Part shown: one piece after another, positions 1-11,604 of the stretch
How positions within the stretch are numbered: the first letter of the stretch is position 1
Layout of the letters: every line of letters begins with the position of its first letter
Source of the DNA: Symsagittifera roscoffensis
Lineage: Eukaryota; Xenacoelomorpha; Acoela; Convolutidae
Assembly: GCF_963678635.1 (NCBI RefSeq)
Contig: NC_087070.1
Span: 39,170,397 to 39,234,396 of the forward strand
Direction of reading: 5' to 3'
Length of the DNA: 64,000 nt
Notes under the pieces: generated by a model
The model's input: the letters and a program-made list of their open reading frames with translations, nothing else
Databases searched by the model: none
What the model was told of the DNA's origin: nothing
Made by a program: the position numbers and the translations under genes

Positions 1-639
1 AGACCAATGCGAACTTAAATTTAGTATCAGCCAAAGATTAGGCAAATTAGAATAGAGTAAAAACAACAAAGTGATAACCTAAATCGAAAAAAATTAGCTT
101 TTTTCCACGTCTCAATAAGTCTTATCAAATCAAGTTAAAAATATGCCTGAAATCAGGCCACAACAAAGACGACAAATCAAATCTCTTCATTGCAAAGTGA
201 AAAATCAAACAACAACAATGATTGAACTTCAAATCTACTTATTCAATAGACTGTTATTCCTTATTATATAAACTGCAATAAATAGAGCCGTAAACTTGAT
301 TTCTAAGCCATCTAATAATAATCTTCTACTAAAAAGTATTATACAAACTATACAAAATACGTAGTTGACAAACAAAACTCCTTTCTGTCTAAAAACTTCA
401 AATCCGCAGTAATTTTTGTACAAACCTTCAAAATTTGATTCCTATTGAGTTTTATAAACAAAATAAAAAAAAATTAGCTATTAAATTAAGTTGGTTCCTT
501 GTTTCTCGAAAATATTTTCTGTTATCGTTTTTTTTTCATCAAAAAAAACAACAAAATTTCTATACAACTAAATTAAGTTCACATCAAGATCTCCAAGACC
601 TTTCTTGGATCTTTAACCGTTTTTGAATCATTAAACTTT
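1..639. other. AT-rich stretch, no gene recognised
   Basis: No convincing ORF or RNA gene is visible. By position it should correspond to the far upstream leader or LTR of the decayed Ty3-like copy that becomes recognisable from about position 640, but I cannot align it to element B with confidence. Confidence 0.4.
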
Positions 640-3600
640 TTATTTATTTTCTACCAAGGCTTATCCTTGCTTAATTTAAATCTTAACTTTATTCGATTAA
701 ACCTAGATCACTAGATCATCAATGTTTTCCTTGGATCTAAAAAAACTTAACTTTAAATGTAAATCATTATTTTTCATTCGGAAGCTTAATCTTAATTTAA
801 TTTTAATATCAGATCATTATGGCTTCCTTTAAATCACCTAACTATTTACCTCCACCTCCTAAATTGACGTCCAACGGCCTTAAACTTCGGGTCAATTTCC
901 AACCCTTACATACAATCCAGGGCGACCTGAAAATGTTTTTCAAACAAACCATTTAAAATAAGCTAAACAGTGAAGAACTTTGGTTACTCATCCTTCACTT
1001 GAACCCCACCTCGAAACTGACCCTGTCCAAGTACAAATTAGCACTGGTGAGAATTAAATTAAAATGTAACAATCTACTAGTATTCTAATTATATCTGAAC
1101 CTTTGGTGTTGAATTACTATTCTCTAACCTTTGATCAAGTTTACTTATTTGTAACGAATGCTACATTCGTTTGAGAGCAGTAACAAAACCCTTCAGTTGA
1201 ATTGATGTACCCTCACCAACCCATTTTGTCACGACAATACAACCCGAGGATTAGGATGCCTTCACAAAAAGCGTAGGAACTAACAGTTAAGGAAAACAGA
1301 ACTGACACCTGGATTTTGCATCATTCATTCTAACACTTATGTCAAAAGATATTTTGGCAAACAAACAAACTCTATTTCTTCTTGAATGTTTATTTGAGGA
1401 CTCCATTAATATTTGATTATTGAGATACGATTTCGTCTTTACACCGCATAAACAAAAATAGGTTATATCAGATCAAAAAAGCAACTAAAAAGAAGGCTGT
1501 AATTTCTCAACAAAAACATATTTAAAAAAATTTTTCCAGAACACTTATTGCTGTTTCCGAATCTGACTTAACAGTTATACAGAAACTTGAAAACCTCAGA
1601 GACAAATACACATTTAAATGAAACCAGTTGACAACCAAACAGTTTTTTCTGAATCAGAAGCTACAACAGCATCATCAATAAAAGGCAAACGCAGAATAAA
1701 AAATATTTCCAGTCGAAAAACAGTAAGAGTATATAATTGAAATCAACCAATAAGACATATCGAAAGCCATACATTAACTGTCACAACGCTTAAAAAATGA
1801 TTCAAATCGACAAAAGTTTAAACAATGACCCAGTCCTCCCATTTGTCATTAATCCCATTAGTGATCTGTCACGAGGACAAGTACAATTTCGCCACAATCT
1901 GATATAACCTTTAATTCGAAAAGGAACTAGTCCCTGCCAACAGGAGTTCCCAGAAGTAAAAAATAAAAGACAGAAACTAGATCACTACTGACAAGATAAT
2001 AGTGTTATAACGTCCCAAAATGGCATATTCAATATTAAAAGTTTACCACCAGACTCAAACAATTAAAGACTAACCCATCAAATACAAACAGATGATATAG
2101 AAATAGTTTTCTCAAAATTTTTTGCAGAGTACGTCAAAACAATTCATCACCAAAATTCACAAAGAGCAAACTCAAAATTTACAATTGATGTTTTTTCAAT
2201 CATCTACAGTTATTTTTCAATACTAGATGAAACTTTCAAAGTATTTCCACCACAAACAACTCCACATTCAGCACCAAAAACAGAAGTCGATCTCTTGTCA
2301 CGATTCTTGGGCTCAATTTCACAAATAACAAAGCACAATTGTAGATTTTTTCATCATAATCTAGACTTAAAGATTGACAAAAAACAATTTAAACAGACGA
2401 AACAGATTATGTATGGGACCCAGAGTGGTTTCATGGTGTTTTTAAATTTACAAAATAAAATCTCCAGTGCAGCATTTCAAACTTTCTCAGTAAATAAATA
2501 TTGCTTATGAGTAAGTCTTTTAACGACTGATATCACACTTTTAGACTAAAACAAAACGTTTTATAATAAAACTTTAGACATTTATGAATACACAATGTAC
2601 CCTAAATGGAGTGTAACCATATTTCATAAAGATAACCAAATAAAACCACATTTCATTTTCAAAAAATTGTTTAAAAAAATACCTAAAACAACACAACAAA
2701 CTAATTCATTTATACATCCCACACGACACCATGTTATTAGAATAATACTACGTTTCCACAAACAACATTACAATCAACCACTAAGCCAAGAGTCTTTACT
2801 GAATTTTCCCATTTGGTTTACTAAACATACAGACCAACAACTAAAAAATGTTCATTCATAAAACCAAAATATACAAATGGTAACAATTTTACAAACCAAA
2901 GATACGATTAAATTGCAATTAAAAAAACTGATAAACAAATAGCAAGACTACTCGTTTTAACACAAATCTAATGTGAACAAGGCAATCACAATCAGCAAAC
3001 CTCTAAGGGACAACAACTCACTCCGTAAGCTTCAATGATAAAAGAAGAACAAACAGATTGCAATGAAAACTGTCCATTTGTCCGACAAAAGAATACTCAA
3101 GGCTATCAACCTATCAAATTGAAATCTCATTAACATATTATCTACAACAATTTGAAATTAGCAGAAATCAGCTCACAAGTTTTACCCAATACTTAATACA
3201 GTATAATCACTTCAAATGACGATGAATCCATACCTCATGGGTAGATTATCTAAAACATCAAACAAACCAAAAAAAAGTTTTCACAGGAACAGACCCTGAA
3301 TACTCAGTAGAAGATAATTTAAGTACCGTCACAGTCAACCTAATATTAAAAATAGGCCCAGAACCTATACATACACCATTTATCTAAACTGGATTCATCG
3401 ACGTACAGCACTGTTACAAATTACAATTGACAGTGCAGCCCAAAAGTAGTTTTCAGTCCTACCCATGGAAATTAAATCCGACTGGAAATATTTTCCCCTA
3501 GAGTTCTCAAAAAAGTTTGACTCAGAAAAAACCTTATGACATCAAATAGTCTTTTGTATTAAAATATGAAGATACTCGAACGAAACTACATAACAACTTG

Positions 3601-5225
3601 CTGTAAGAATAGAGGCTCTGGAACAAAAAGCATAATCTCTAAACACACATGGTTTTACAAAATCCAAAAAAGACGGAAATTCTATTGATGACTTTAACAT
3701 CACAAGTAAAAAAAAAAGCATTATGAAAGAGAGCATCACATCCATCATCTTTTCGCGAACCGGATATGGATTTCCGCAAACTTGAAGATGATTTAGAACC
3801 CTTGGAAATCACAATGAAATCGGTAGAAACAGAAAATTAAAAATTACAGTATGTCAATAATATTCAAACAACTGCGTCACACATAAATAACATTCAAGAC
3901 TCCGATAGAGAATTAGCAGAAAAAATAATCAAAAATTTTAATACTTATGAAAACAAAAATAGGGAAAAAATAGCTAAGGAAAACTACTTTCCATCAGCTA
4001 TAGTAAAAACAGATCACAATCGCCATATACCAACTTTTTTCGAGGATGATCCCCTGATAGAAGAATTTCACAAAATTATTCAAGAAATAGGTATAGTCAA
4101 CCAAATAGTCACAACAACCAGTACAGGAACAATTATTCAAGATCAAACTCTAGTAGAAGTAATTATTCTAACTATCATAGAAATCAATCATATTCCAACA
4201 ACCGTAACCAATTTTGCTCGAATGATCGTTCTAGATCCAAAATAACAGATACAGAAACTACTCAAATAACAATTCCAAAAACAGAAACAACAACAACAGA
4301 TCTGGTGAAAATTCAAATAACTACAGAAATAGAAACAATAGCTAACAAAAAAGATTACTAAACTATTCTCAGTCACCACATCGAAGTAATTCACAATATT
4401 CAAATAGACAAAATCATAATTATAAAAGTAATACGCCTAAACACCAAAGACAGATGAATCAGGTATGAGCAAAAGAAGACACAACTCCAGACCCACCAGG
4501 AATAGAAAATACAGAAACTTCAGGCATGCAACTAAATCATATACACATTGTGAAAGCACAGATGATGAAAACGAAAACGAGAGCACATTAGTTATTAATA
4601 TGCTAAAAACGGCCACAAATATGAAACGCCACAAATAGAACAGTGACCAAACAACTAAAACAAAATCTACCCCACATGATGTTGACAATCATGAAAAAAC
4701 GAATAAAATATACCAGATTGCAGCACCAAAAACACCTCCTCTCTGAGAAAAATTTTGGACAATTTCACTTCTTTTAGAAAACCCGAAAAACAAAATATCA
4801 ACCGCCAGATTTTGAAATAGGTTTTTTAATAGATCCAGGAGCAGATTCAAATAATATTATTTTTATTACATGGCACTAAATACATTTATTAGACCCCAAA
4901 CTTGCACTTTCCAAATCTCTGAAACTAGCTACAGCATAAGGCACAAGCTGAAAAACTATGAAAAAATTCAATTCACTCTCATAGCAACAAGACTGATCGA
5001 ACTAATCAAACTATTAGTAAAACTCTTTAAGCAATTGTTTCATATCACAGATCTTAAACACAAAATTATAGGTATACCATACAATTCATTACTAAATACA
5101 TACCAACGATTAATATCCTAAATAGTAAACTGCAAACTTAAGACAAGTACACGCGAATAAATATTACCATATAACCTTCTTCAACGACTTAATAAACAAA
5201 AGCCATTCTTGATAGGAAAAAATTA
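640..5225 (+). mobile_element. Decayed Ty3-like retroelement copy C (leader, Gag, protease), plus strand
   Basis: Translated fragments align in order to element B. Leader sequence at about 905-1020 matches B's leader near 40.4-40.5 kb. A QPIRHIxSxxLTV segment lies at about 1740-1790. A stretch with NSQRANS lies near 2155-2180. The Gag block with NPYLMG and VFTGTDPEYSVED lies at 3225-3320. The EPDMDFRKL region is at 3755-3785, and a protease remnant around a D-P-G-A motif is at about 4805-5115, followed by linker sequence to about 5220. Every reading frame is broken by many stops and indels, so this is much older than B. RT, integrase, env and a 3' LTR are absent. Compared with B, its value is that it shows which frame was ancestral at several of B's breaks. 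Confidence 0.85.
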
Positions 5226-5259
5226 GTGGGAAAATTCATGATCGATTTAAAATCATTTG

Positions 5260-5640
5260 ATGAATTCTGTTGACTGCGGTCACAGGTAGGTAACTAAAAA
5301 AAAATTCTGTATTTTTTTCTACTCTTTTTCTGCCTTTCAGAATGTTTGGTGCCGCTGAAGATATAATTGATGATTCAATAACAAGTTTGCAGAGGTGACG
5401 AGGTTGTATATTATACACGTATCTCCCCTGGGTTATGATAGCTGGCAACAACAAAAAATTCAACGTAGTATCGAAAAAATACAGTTAAAAATAATAACCT
5501 CAGTTGACTGCAGCTATCGCGGAAATTATATAACAAATAAAAAAAAACGTTCCTTAGATTTTCTCCATTCTTTCAGATATTTTAAATTTTTTCGATTGAA
5601 GTGGTAATTGATGATCAATAAACAAATTTTATTAGCAAAA
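5260..5640 (+). other. Two diverged tandem exon-intron-like units
   Basis: Two segments about 234 bp apart (from about 5268 and about 5502) align with each other. Each has a GTTGACTGC core, then A-rich and pyrimidine-rich tracts ending in CTTTCAG, then sequence containing AATTGATGAT. In the first, a GTAGGT donor follows TCACAG near 5286 and the acceptor is near 5340. This gives a possible 55-bp intron and a short spliced frame (SVDCGHR then MFGAAEDIIDD) ending at TGA. I do not recognise a protein. It may be a decayed, tandemly duplicated host exon or simply a repeat with splice-like ends. Confidence 0.3.
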
Positions 5641-6463
5641 AAACTTAATTTTTGCAGCCAATTGATCAGTTTTTTGCCCTTCTTGCTTGATTTTAATCTG
5701 TCTTAAGGAGCATATTTTTGAAACGAATCTTTAATGTCAATCGAGTCTTCAAAGAAATTATCACCGGTCTTCGACTGCCAATTGCTTGGGGAGAAAAGGG
5801 AGAAGAAAGACGAACACCATCCTCCATTCTTCAACTATCACCTTAGCAGAGAAAGTCTCCTATCGACAGAATTCAGAAAAACAGATTTTTTGACAATATC
5901 CGCTGAGCGGAAACACTTACCATTTATCATCTGATCGAATTTTCTGATCCCTCTTTATTTTGAATATTTGTTAGTTTTTTTGAACTTTTCTCGCAGTCAT
6001 GATCCGAAAATCATCAACAATCACAAAAGTTTACAAAAGTTGAATTTAATTGAAACTTTAATGAAAGGAACTCATCGGTAAAATGTTAAGAAATAGGTAA
6101 AGATTCATAGTTTTTTTTTTATAATAAACGCTACGCTGCCGTACAATTTCGCCGCTTATTGCCTAATATCTTTTCAACTTCATAAATTTGGAAAATATTA
6201 GCGTTTGAATTGAATCATACAAAAACTAGGATCTGTTCTGAGAAAATTCCATCATTCTCGAATTGCTTTTCTGTTAGTGGCAGAAATTTAAACGTTTTTT
6301 TTTCTTGCCCAGTGGCATAACATGATTTCCATCTGCTGGAGTTTAGTGTGCTGCTGTGACTACTAAAGGGATATGACAAGCGGGTCTAGGACAACAGGCC
6401 GACGGGACTTCAAGCCGAAGGGACTTGAAGCCGAAATTAAAACTTTACCAGCACCTCAAAACA
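5641..6463. other. Intergenic, nothing recognised
   Basis: A 66-codon charged ORF at 5734-5934 has no recognisable features. Near 6400-6435 there is a short imperfect tandem repeat of GGGACTTSAAGCCGAA. No RNA gene or element ends are seen. Confidence 0.4.
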
Positions 6464-6641
6464 CTATTTGATCATCTGTAAAACGACGCTTTTCAAAAAT
6501 TTAGGCATTTTTAGTCCAGAATAAGCGTTGTTCATGACACTGCACCACTTCTGATTGTCATCCTTGATGTGCGGCACCCATGACAAGCAACCGATCTTTT
6601 CGCCAGTACTCTTCAGACACGATTGAGAAACAAGTGCAGTT
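6464..6641 (-). CDS. Exon-like ORF, possible terminal exon of an unknown host gene
   Basis: A 59-codon open frame on the minus strand follows an AG at ATTACACAG and runs to a TAG stop at 6464-6466. It has no ATG at its start. Base composition is clearly richer in G+C than the surroundings and the translation looks protein-like (GEKIGCLSWVPHIKDDNQ). Plus-strand frames across it are stopped. It lies just upstream of, and divergent from, the plus-strand exon at 6712-6909. Family not recognised; coding status inferred only from composition and openness. Confidence 0.35.
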
Positions 6642-6711
6642 CTGTGTAATTTGTAGACAGGAGATAGTGCGGGTGGTCAAAAATTGATTAAAACTTTTGA
6701 TAACTTTGCAG

Positions 6712-6909
6712 ATGGGGTTGAAACAGCCGACTGTACTGGACGTGTATCGTAACCGGCCCTCGACTGCAGAGTGTGTGGAACCCCTGAAGAGGTCTGCAGC
6801 TCCTGATGAGTTCGTACTGTCTGAGAAGTGGCAGAGTAGAGTGGGTCCCGTGAGGTTCCCTCAGAGAGACAACTACTGCGTCAGTGCAAAACTGCCCAAT
6901 CGATTCACA
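6712..6909 (+). CDS. Internal or first coding exon of an unknown host gene
   Basis: A 66-codon phase-0 block lies between a good acceptor (AACTTTGCAG) and a consensus donor (CACA|GTAAGA). It starts exactly at an ATG, which may be the start codon or an internal Met. G+C content is well above the flanks, as expected for an exon. The product is basic and proline-containing (QPTVLDVYRNRPSTAE at the N-terminal side) with no domain I recognise. No matching downstream exon is visible before the next repeats, so the gene is either partial or has a long intron. It forms a small coding island with the opposite-strand ORF at 6464-6641. Confidence 0.55.
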
Positions 6910-7903
6910 GTAAGAATTAATTCACTCTTGCAACTCTTTGATTATCTCCCCTTTGCAAAAGGGGCAAATTATTTACTCGGCAAAAAAATTCACATTTGCT
7001 CAACCGTTATGGGTTTTTTTTTAGCTCTTTTCAGGTTTCCAATCCCCTGGTAAAACTACAAGATAAAGTAGTTCATACGTCAATTTGCATTAAAGAAATG
7101 TAAAAATTTGATAACTTATTCACGCTGCACTTTTAATTGTAATTAATTACATCGAGAGTCATTCAAGATAATCTTTCGTGAATTGAAATTCAGAAGAAAA
7201 TCAAGAGGTCCGGGAAAAAAGCCTAATTTATCAAGCACTATTAATGGGGAATCTCTCAGGCGCGAAGATTCGAATGCACAAAAATTATTGCAGAAATTCG
7301 AAGCAAATAAGCAAAAAAAAATCAGCCAATTTTGAACTATCTAAAATGCATTGATTAGTGTTTGCAATACTACACTTGGTTGAGAATTTTCGCCTACAAT
7401 TGGCGCTTTTTGAAAAAAAATTTAGGTTAGGTCAGCCAAAATTGGATATTCGCCTGAAAAGAGTGAGAAGCGGGAAAACAATGAAAAATATCAGAAAAAA
7501 GTTGAAAGGTGAAACGACATTATATGAATGTGCAGACTTTGAAACGAAAAAAAAATTTGCGCATTTTCTAAAAAAGTTGGAATGATTCAAATGGCAGTCC
7601 AAAAATGAATCATATAAAATCAGGTTTTCAGAGTTTTTTTGAACAGAATGAAAGATCATGTACATGTATCCAACCCAACTGCTTCACTCTGCTTAAACAA
7701 ACGAAAGTTCCGACTAATTATTCACGAGTCAGTACAAAGTGAATGGAAAGCATGGGATAAACCTAGTAGCGGTTAAACTAAGGGCAAAATGGACTCTTTC
7801 TACTGTTTGGGCAGAGTTTGCAAAATCATTTTGGATAAATTGGACAATCTTCCCCCAAAATGACATGTAGAATATATTCGCCAACCAAGTATTACTATTA
7901 AAT
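6910..7903. other. Intergenic or intron, nothing recognised
   Basis: AT-rich DNA after the donor at 6910. The longest plus ORF (7358-7585, 75 codons, lysine-rich) has no ATG-proximal signals, domain or splice sites that would support it. Confidence 0.4.
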
Positions 7904-8300
7904 CAGGGGCAGATCTAAGATTTTCTCGAGGGGGGATTTTCAAAAGTTTTAAGACCTTTTTTTAGGTCGACCAAATTGATTTTCTGAGCTCTCCCATACA
8001 ACTATAAAGATCTTAATTTGACCAAATTTTAGGCGCCGCCGGCAAATTTTTTTTTAAAAAAAGGCCAAAAAAGGCGTTTTTAAGCACTTTTTGGAAAATT
8101 TCGACCAAAAAATTGCGTTCTTTTGGCGCGCGCTCCCCCCTTAAAATTGGAATAGATTGGCACCAAAGGCGCCTTTAGAACAATTTTAAGGTCCGTCACC
8201 AAATATGGATATTTCAAAAAAGTACAAAGGGGGCCCTTTGGATCGGCAGGGGGTCGAATCCCTGAGAAGGGAGGGGTCCACCCCCCTAAATCCGCTACTG
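7904..8300. mobile_element. Non-autonomous hAT-like element (MITE), 397 bp
   Basis: It begins CAGGGGCAGATCTAAG and ends in the inverted, imperfect counterpart CTAAATCCGCTACTG, with G-rich and C-rich stretches just inside both ends. CAGnGGCGGATCTAG-type ends are typical of hAT-derived non-autonomous elements. The flanks (TATTAAAT and ATTGAAAC) are only weakly similar, so an 8-bp target duplication is not secure. No coding capacity. A diverged relative appears to start near 56,715. Confidence 0.5.
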
Positions 8301-8340
8301 ATTGAAACCAAATTATGTATAAACCGCATTAAAGTTCCAT

Positions 8341-8535
8341 GAATAAAAATCGATTATAATTGAGTTTCCTTGTCAGTGTCCACAAAAGTGAAATCAAATC
8401 GATTATGATCAATTAAAAATGGATTATAATATTATTATTTTTCGAGGCAATAAAATCCTTTTTTCATCCATTATAATCGATTTTTTTTTCACTTTTGTGG
8501 ACACTGACAATGAAACTAAATTTAAATCGATTTTT
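8341..8535. repeat. Inverted-repeat element with TTGTCAGTGTCCAC arms
   Basis: Arms at about 8361-8392 and 8488-8520 are inverted copies around TTGTCAGTGTCCACAAAAG, and both are flanked by AATCGATTATAAT-type sequence. The interior is short and AT-rich. A related piece (ATTATAATCGAT, then TTCACTTTTCTTAGATGCG) recurs at about 9185-9230, so this is a dispersed family. Confidence 0.5.
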
Positions 8536-8615
8536 TTTCCACTTTACTGAGATGCGAATTTCAACGCACACAAAGTCTTCCTTACTTTTTTTCTACCTAA
8601 CTTTGATATTTTCGT

Positions 8616-8841
8616 TATGTGGGTTCAGGTGGGGGTATGTGGGTTCAGTTCAGGTGGGGGGTATGTGGGTTCAGGTGGGTTTGGGGGTATGTGGGTTCAG
8701 GTTGGGGGGTATGTGGATTCAGGTGGGGGGGGGGGGGGGCGGGGTTGGTGTATGTGGGTTCAGAAGGGGGAGGGGGGTTGAGGTGATGGGTTCAGTGGGG
8801 GGGGAGGGGAGCAAAAGAGCAAACGTTGGGGGGGGGGGGGG
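8616..8841 (+). repeat. G-rich minisatellite
   Basis: Irregular tandem copies of a motif close to GGTTCAGGTGGGGGTATGTG, with intercalated G runs up to about 11-12 bases. Many G tracts lie close together on the plus strand, so G-quadruplex formation is plausible. The ORF that spans it is an artefact of the repeat. Confidence 0.8.
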
Positions 8842-9330
8842 AGCTCATCAGAATCTTTTTGCAATTTGAGTTGAGGTTTTGAAATGGATTAGGCCAGGCC
8901 TTACATTCGCTTTGCAAAGTTTGCGCATCACTTCACTCAGTTGATAAATGCTGAAATTCTTGCAAAGTTTTGCACGACGCGCGAAACAAAAACAAAGTCG
9001 AAAAAAGTCCATTTTAATGTGATTTCCTACTTATTATAAAATCCATTATAATGGATTCAAAATGAATTAAAATGCATTTTGTTTTGGCGAGAAAAAAATG
9101 GGTTTAAATCCATTTTTGGTCCAATTTTGTTGTCTGAACGTAACATGGGAATCGATTATATTTACAACATTATAGACCACATAAATCCATTATAATCGAT
9201 CTGTTTTCACTTTTCTTAGATGCGGGAAACTATGCATTTCATTGAAACGTGCAAAAGAAATTTATTTTGAAATTTATTCTGTTACTTAATTGATAATGCT
9301 TTATATTCAAATTTGATCTTCAAAAAATCC

Positions 9331-10600
9331 ATTTTTCTTTACCCAGAATCAATTTTGGGGGAAAATTTACGGTTGTTTCATCAATTTCGCCGAGTTAAAA
9401 AGTCGACAAAAATGTTGAAATTATACCTTCGCCCGTTTCCCACATTTTACTGAATAGAGCGTTTCATGGGTGATCTCCATACATTCTGCGTTTGATTCTA
9501 TGTCTAACAAGACTGCCGTATCGAGGCGAAATCATAAAGGTTCCGACTGCCTTTTAAGGCCGTTGAGCAGTAAAAACATGAAAAATTTAAGCAAAAAAAA
9601 ATTTTTTTTGAACATTTAAAACCTTTTGAATTTTTTTTTTGGAAATCATCTCCCTACACACCATATAAAATACAAAGTGAAAATTTTCGCTCCTAGCAGC
9701 AAATCAATTCTGATTAATAAGCTTCCTTCAACCAATTTGGAACGATTTCTGAGGCGGATTAAATCTCCGCTTACGCGTTAATAGCGTCAAATATATCGCG
9801 CCTTAATTGTACGAAATTGGCCGAAATGGCAATCTTAAAACCCTCATAACTTTTCGAAAAAATGATCGCAAGTAAAATACCTGAAGTAAATATTGGTTCA
9901 TTTTTGTTCCGACTTTCGTAACGAAAGTAACGGAACAATTGTGCTCGTGTGGATTTTTTTTCTTCAGACAAATTTCGACTTTTTAACTAGCCATTTGTGA
10001 AAGATTTTTTTAATATCTTTCGAATTAGGCTATTGTTATGCTGAGCTCAAATTTGAAACCATATTTTACTTTTGATCATTTTTTGTAAAGTTATGAGGGT
10101 TTAAAAATTGCCATTTTGGCCAATTTTGGACAATTAATGCGCGATTTTTTCGCGCTATTAACGCGTAAGTGGAGATTTAATCCGTATCAGAAATCGTTCC
10201 AAATTGGTTGAAGGAAGCTCATTTACCAGAATTGATATGCTACTAGGGGCGAAATCTATCACTTTGTATTTTATATGGCGTGTAGGGAAATGATTTTCAA
10301 AAAAAATTTAACTTTTAAATGTTCAAAAATTTTTTTTTGTTCAAAATTTTCATGTTTTTACTGCTCCACGGACCTTAAAATGCAGTCGAAATTTTTATGG
10401 CTTCGCCTTGATACGGGCAGTCTTGTTAGACATAGAATCAAACGCAGAATGAACGGAGATCACCCATGAAACGCTGTATTCCGTAAAATGTGGGAAACGG
10501 GCAAAGGTATAATTTCAACATTTTTGTCGACTTTTTAACTCGGCGAAATTGATGAAACAGCCGTAAATTTTCACCCAAATTGATTTAGATGAAGAAAAAA
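9331..10600. repeat. Foldback element: about 545-bp inverted arms, about 180-bp loop
   Basis: The left arm (about 9331-9880) and right arm (about 10062-10600) are inverted, diverged copies. Shared landmarks are ACGGYTGTTTCATCAATTTC, the CATGGGTGATCTCC region, CTTCGCCTTGATACGGGCAG versus its inverted, altered form, and CCCTCATAACTTT at the inner ends. The arms differ noticeably, so the structure is old. No ORF of note. A fragment related to the arm recurs near 57,430-57,550. Confidence 0.75.
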
Positions 10601-11037
10601 GCAGTGCAAGAGTTTGCGTGGAAAAACACAAGGGTTCTAGCTTCAGTGCTTTAAAGAATCGGAATGTACTGGGATTTGAACTGCCGCGCTTATGATTTTC
10701 AGACACCCGCTAATAGCCAACAGTAACACCAGATCTAACATTAATTATTTGGCTTAAGCTGTGGAATAATCCTCCATGTTCGTTTGCTTGAAAAAAAAAT
10801 CGGAACCACAAGACATAGTTGTTCTGAGACTACTCAGAATCAAAATTGAGAGTCTTATAGATGTTTGGGAAATATAGTTTCGTATCATAATAACACTAAC
10901 TACAAGTAGAATGATTGATTTTAACATAAAATGTATTTTGTTTCAGTCCAAGGATCTATTCCAACGATGGTAGAAAAACCGAACAACCAACAAAGAAAAC
11001 CTATCTTCAAATAAATGAAGCTATTGTGCAATATGAA
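10601..11037. other. Intergenic, nothing recognised
   Basis: No ORF, RNA gene or repeat end supported. Confidence 0.4.
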
Positions 11038-11043
11038 ACAGTT

Positions 11044-11184
11044 TGGATCTTGTTAACTATTCCCCCCCCCCTCAATGGTAGCTTGTAAAAAGAGAATTGA
11101 TCAGTTTAGAATATACGAATTTGCTACCTTTGTTACGAATCCCCCTCCCTTCTGCAATAGGGGGGGGATTGTTAACAAGATCCA
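11044..11184. mobile_element. 141-bp TIR element (MITE) with ACAGTT target duplication
   Basis: Terminal inverted repeats TGGATCTTGTTAAC are perfect for 14 bp and are followed by a C run on the left and a G run on the right. The element is flanked on both sides by ACAGTT (11038-11043 and 11185-11190), a 6-bp target duplication. Too short to code; presumably mobilised in trans by an unseen transposase. Confidence 0.75.
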
Positions 11185-11304
11185 ACAGTTTAAATTGATT
11201 ACAAAATGAGCACCTAAATCATTATCATAGCAGCTTAGTTAAACAACACTTCCATTAAACGCAGGAACAATTGTGCCCAAAAATTTGAAATATTTGTATC
11301 TCTA

Positions 11305-11604
11305 GCTTGTTGTCATGTGATATGAAACTCTTTGACATCCTAGAAACTAAAAACACACTATAGCGACAAAAAATTTGAAGCGGAAAAATTTTTTTTAAAT
11401 CGAGCATCTGTCAACTTTGAACTTCAAGGAGGCCTTAAAACGTATATATCAATTCTGAAAATTGTATTTCACGTGATAACCTTTCCAAAATAGATCAGTT
11501 TGCTCTTTTTTGTTCCGACTTTCAAAGAAAATAAGGAATTTATAAACTTGTGGTGATTTTTTAAATTAAGATTGATTTGACAAAAGGTGAAAACGTATGG
11601 GTAT
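11305..11604. repeat. Direct repeat R1 (300 bp) flanking element A
   Basis: Matches 21555-21854 in the same orientation over 300 bp with a single substitution (A to T in the A/T run near 11395). It does not have TG...CA ends, so it is not an obvious LTR. Element A and the palindrome at 11605-12779 lie between the two copies. Confidence 0.85.

Noticed and set aside
8495-8869. 124-codon glycine/valine-rich ORF
   Set aside because: Produced by the G-rich minisatellite; no coding support.
11305-11604. R1/R2 as LTRs of element A
   Set aside because: No TG...CA ends, no TATA or polyadenylation signals, no PBS or purine tract beside them; the inverted arms at 11605-12779 fit an LTR better.
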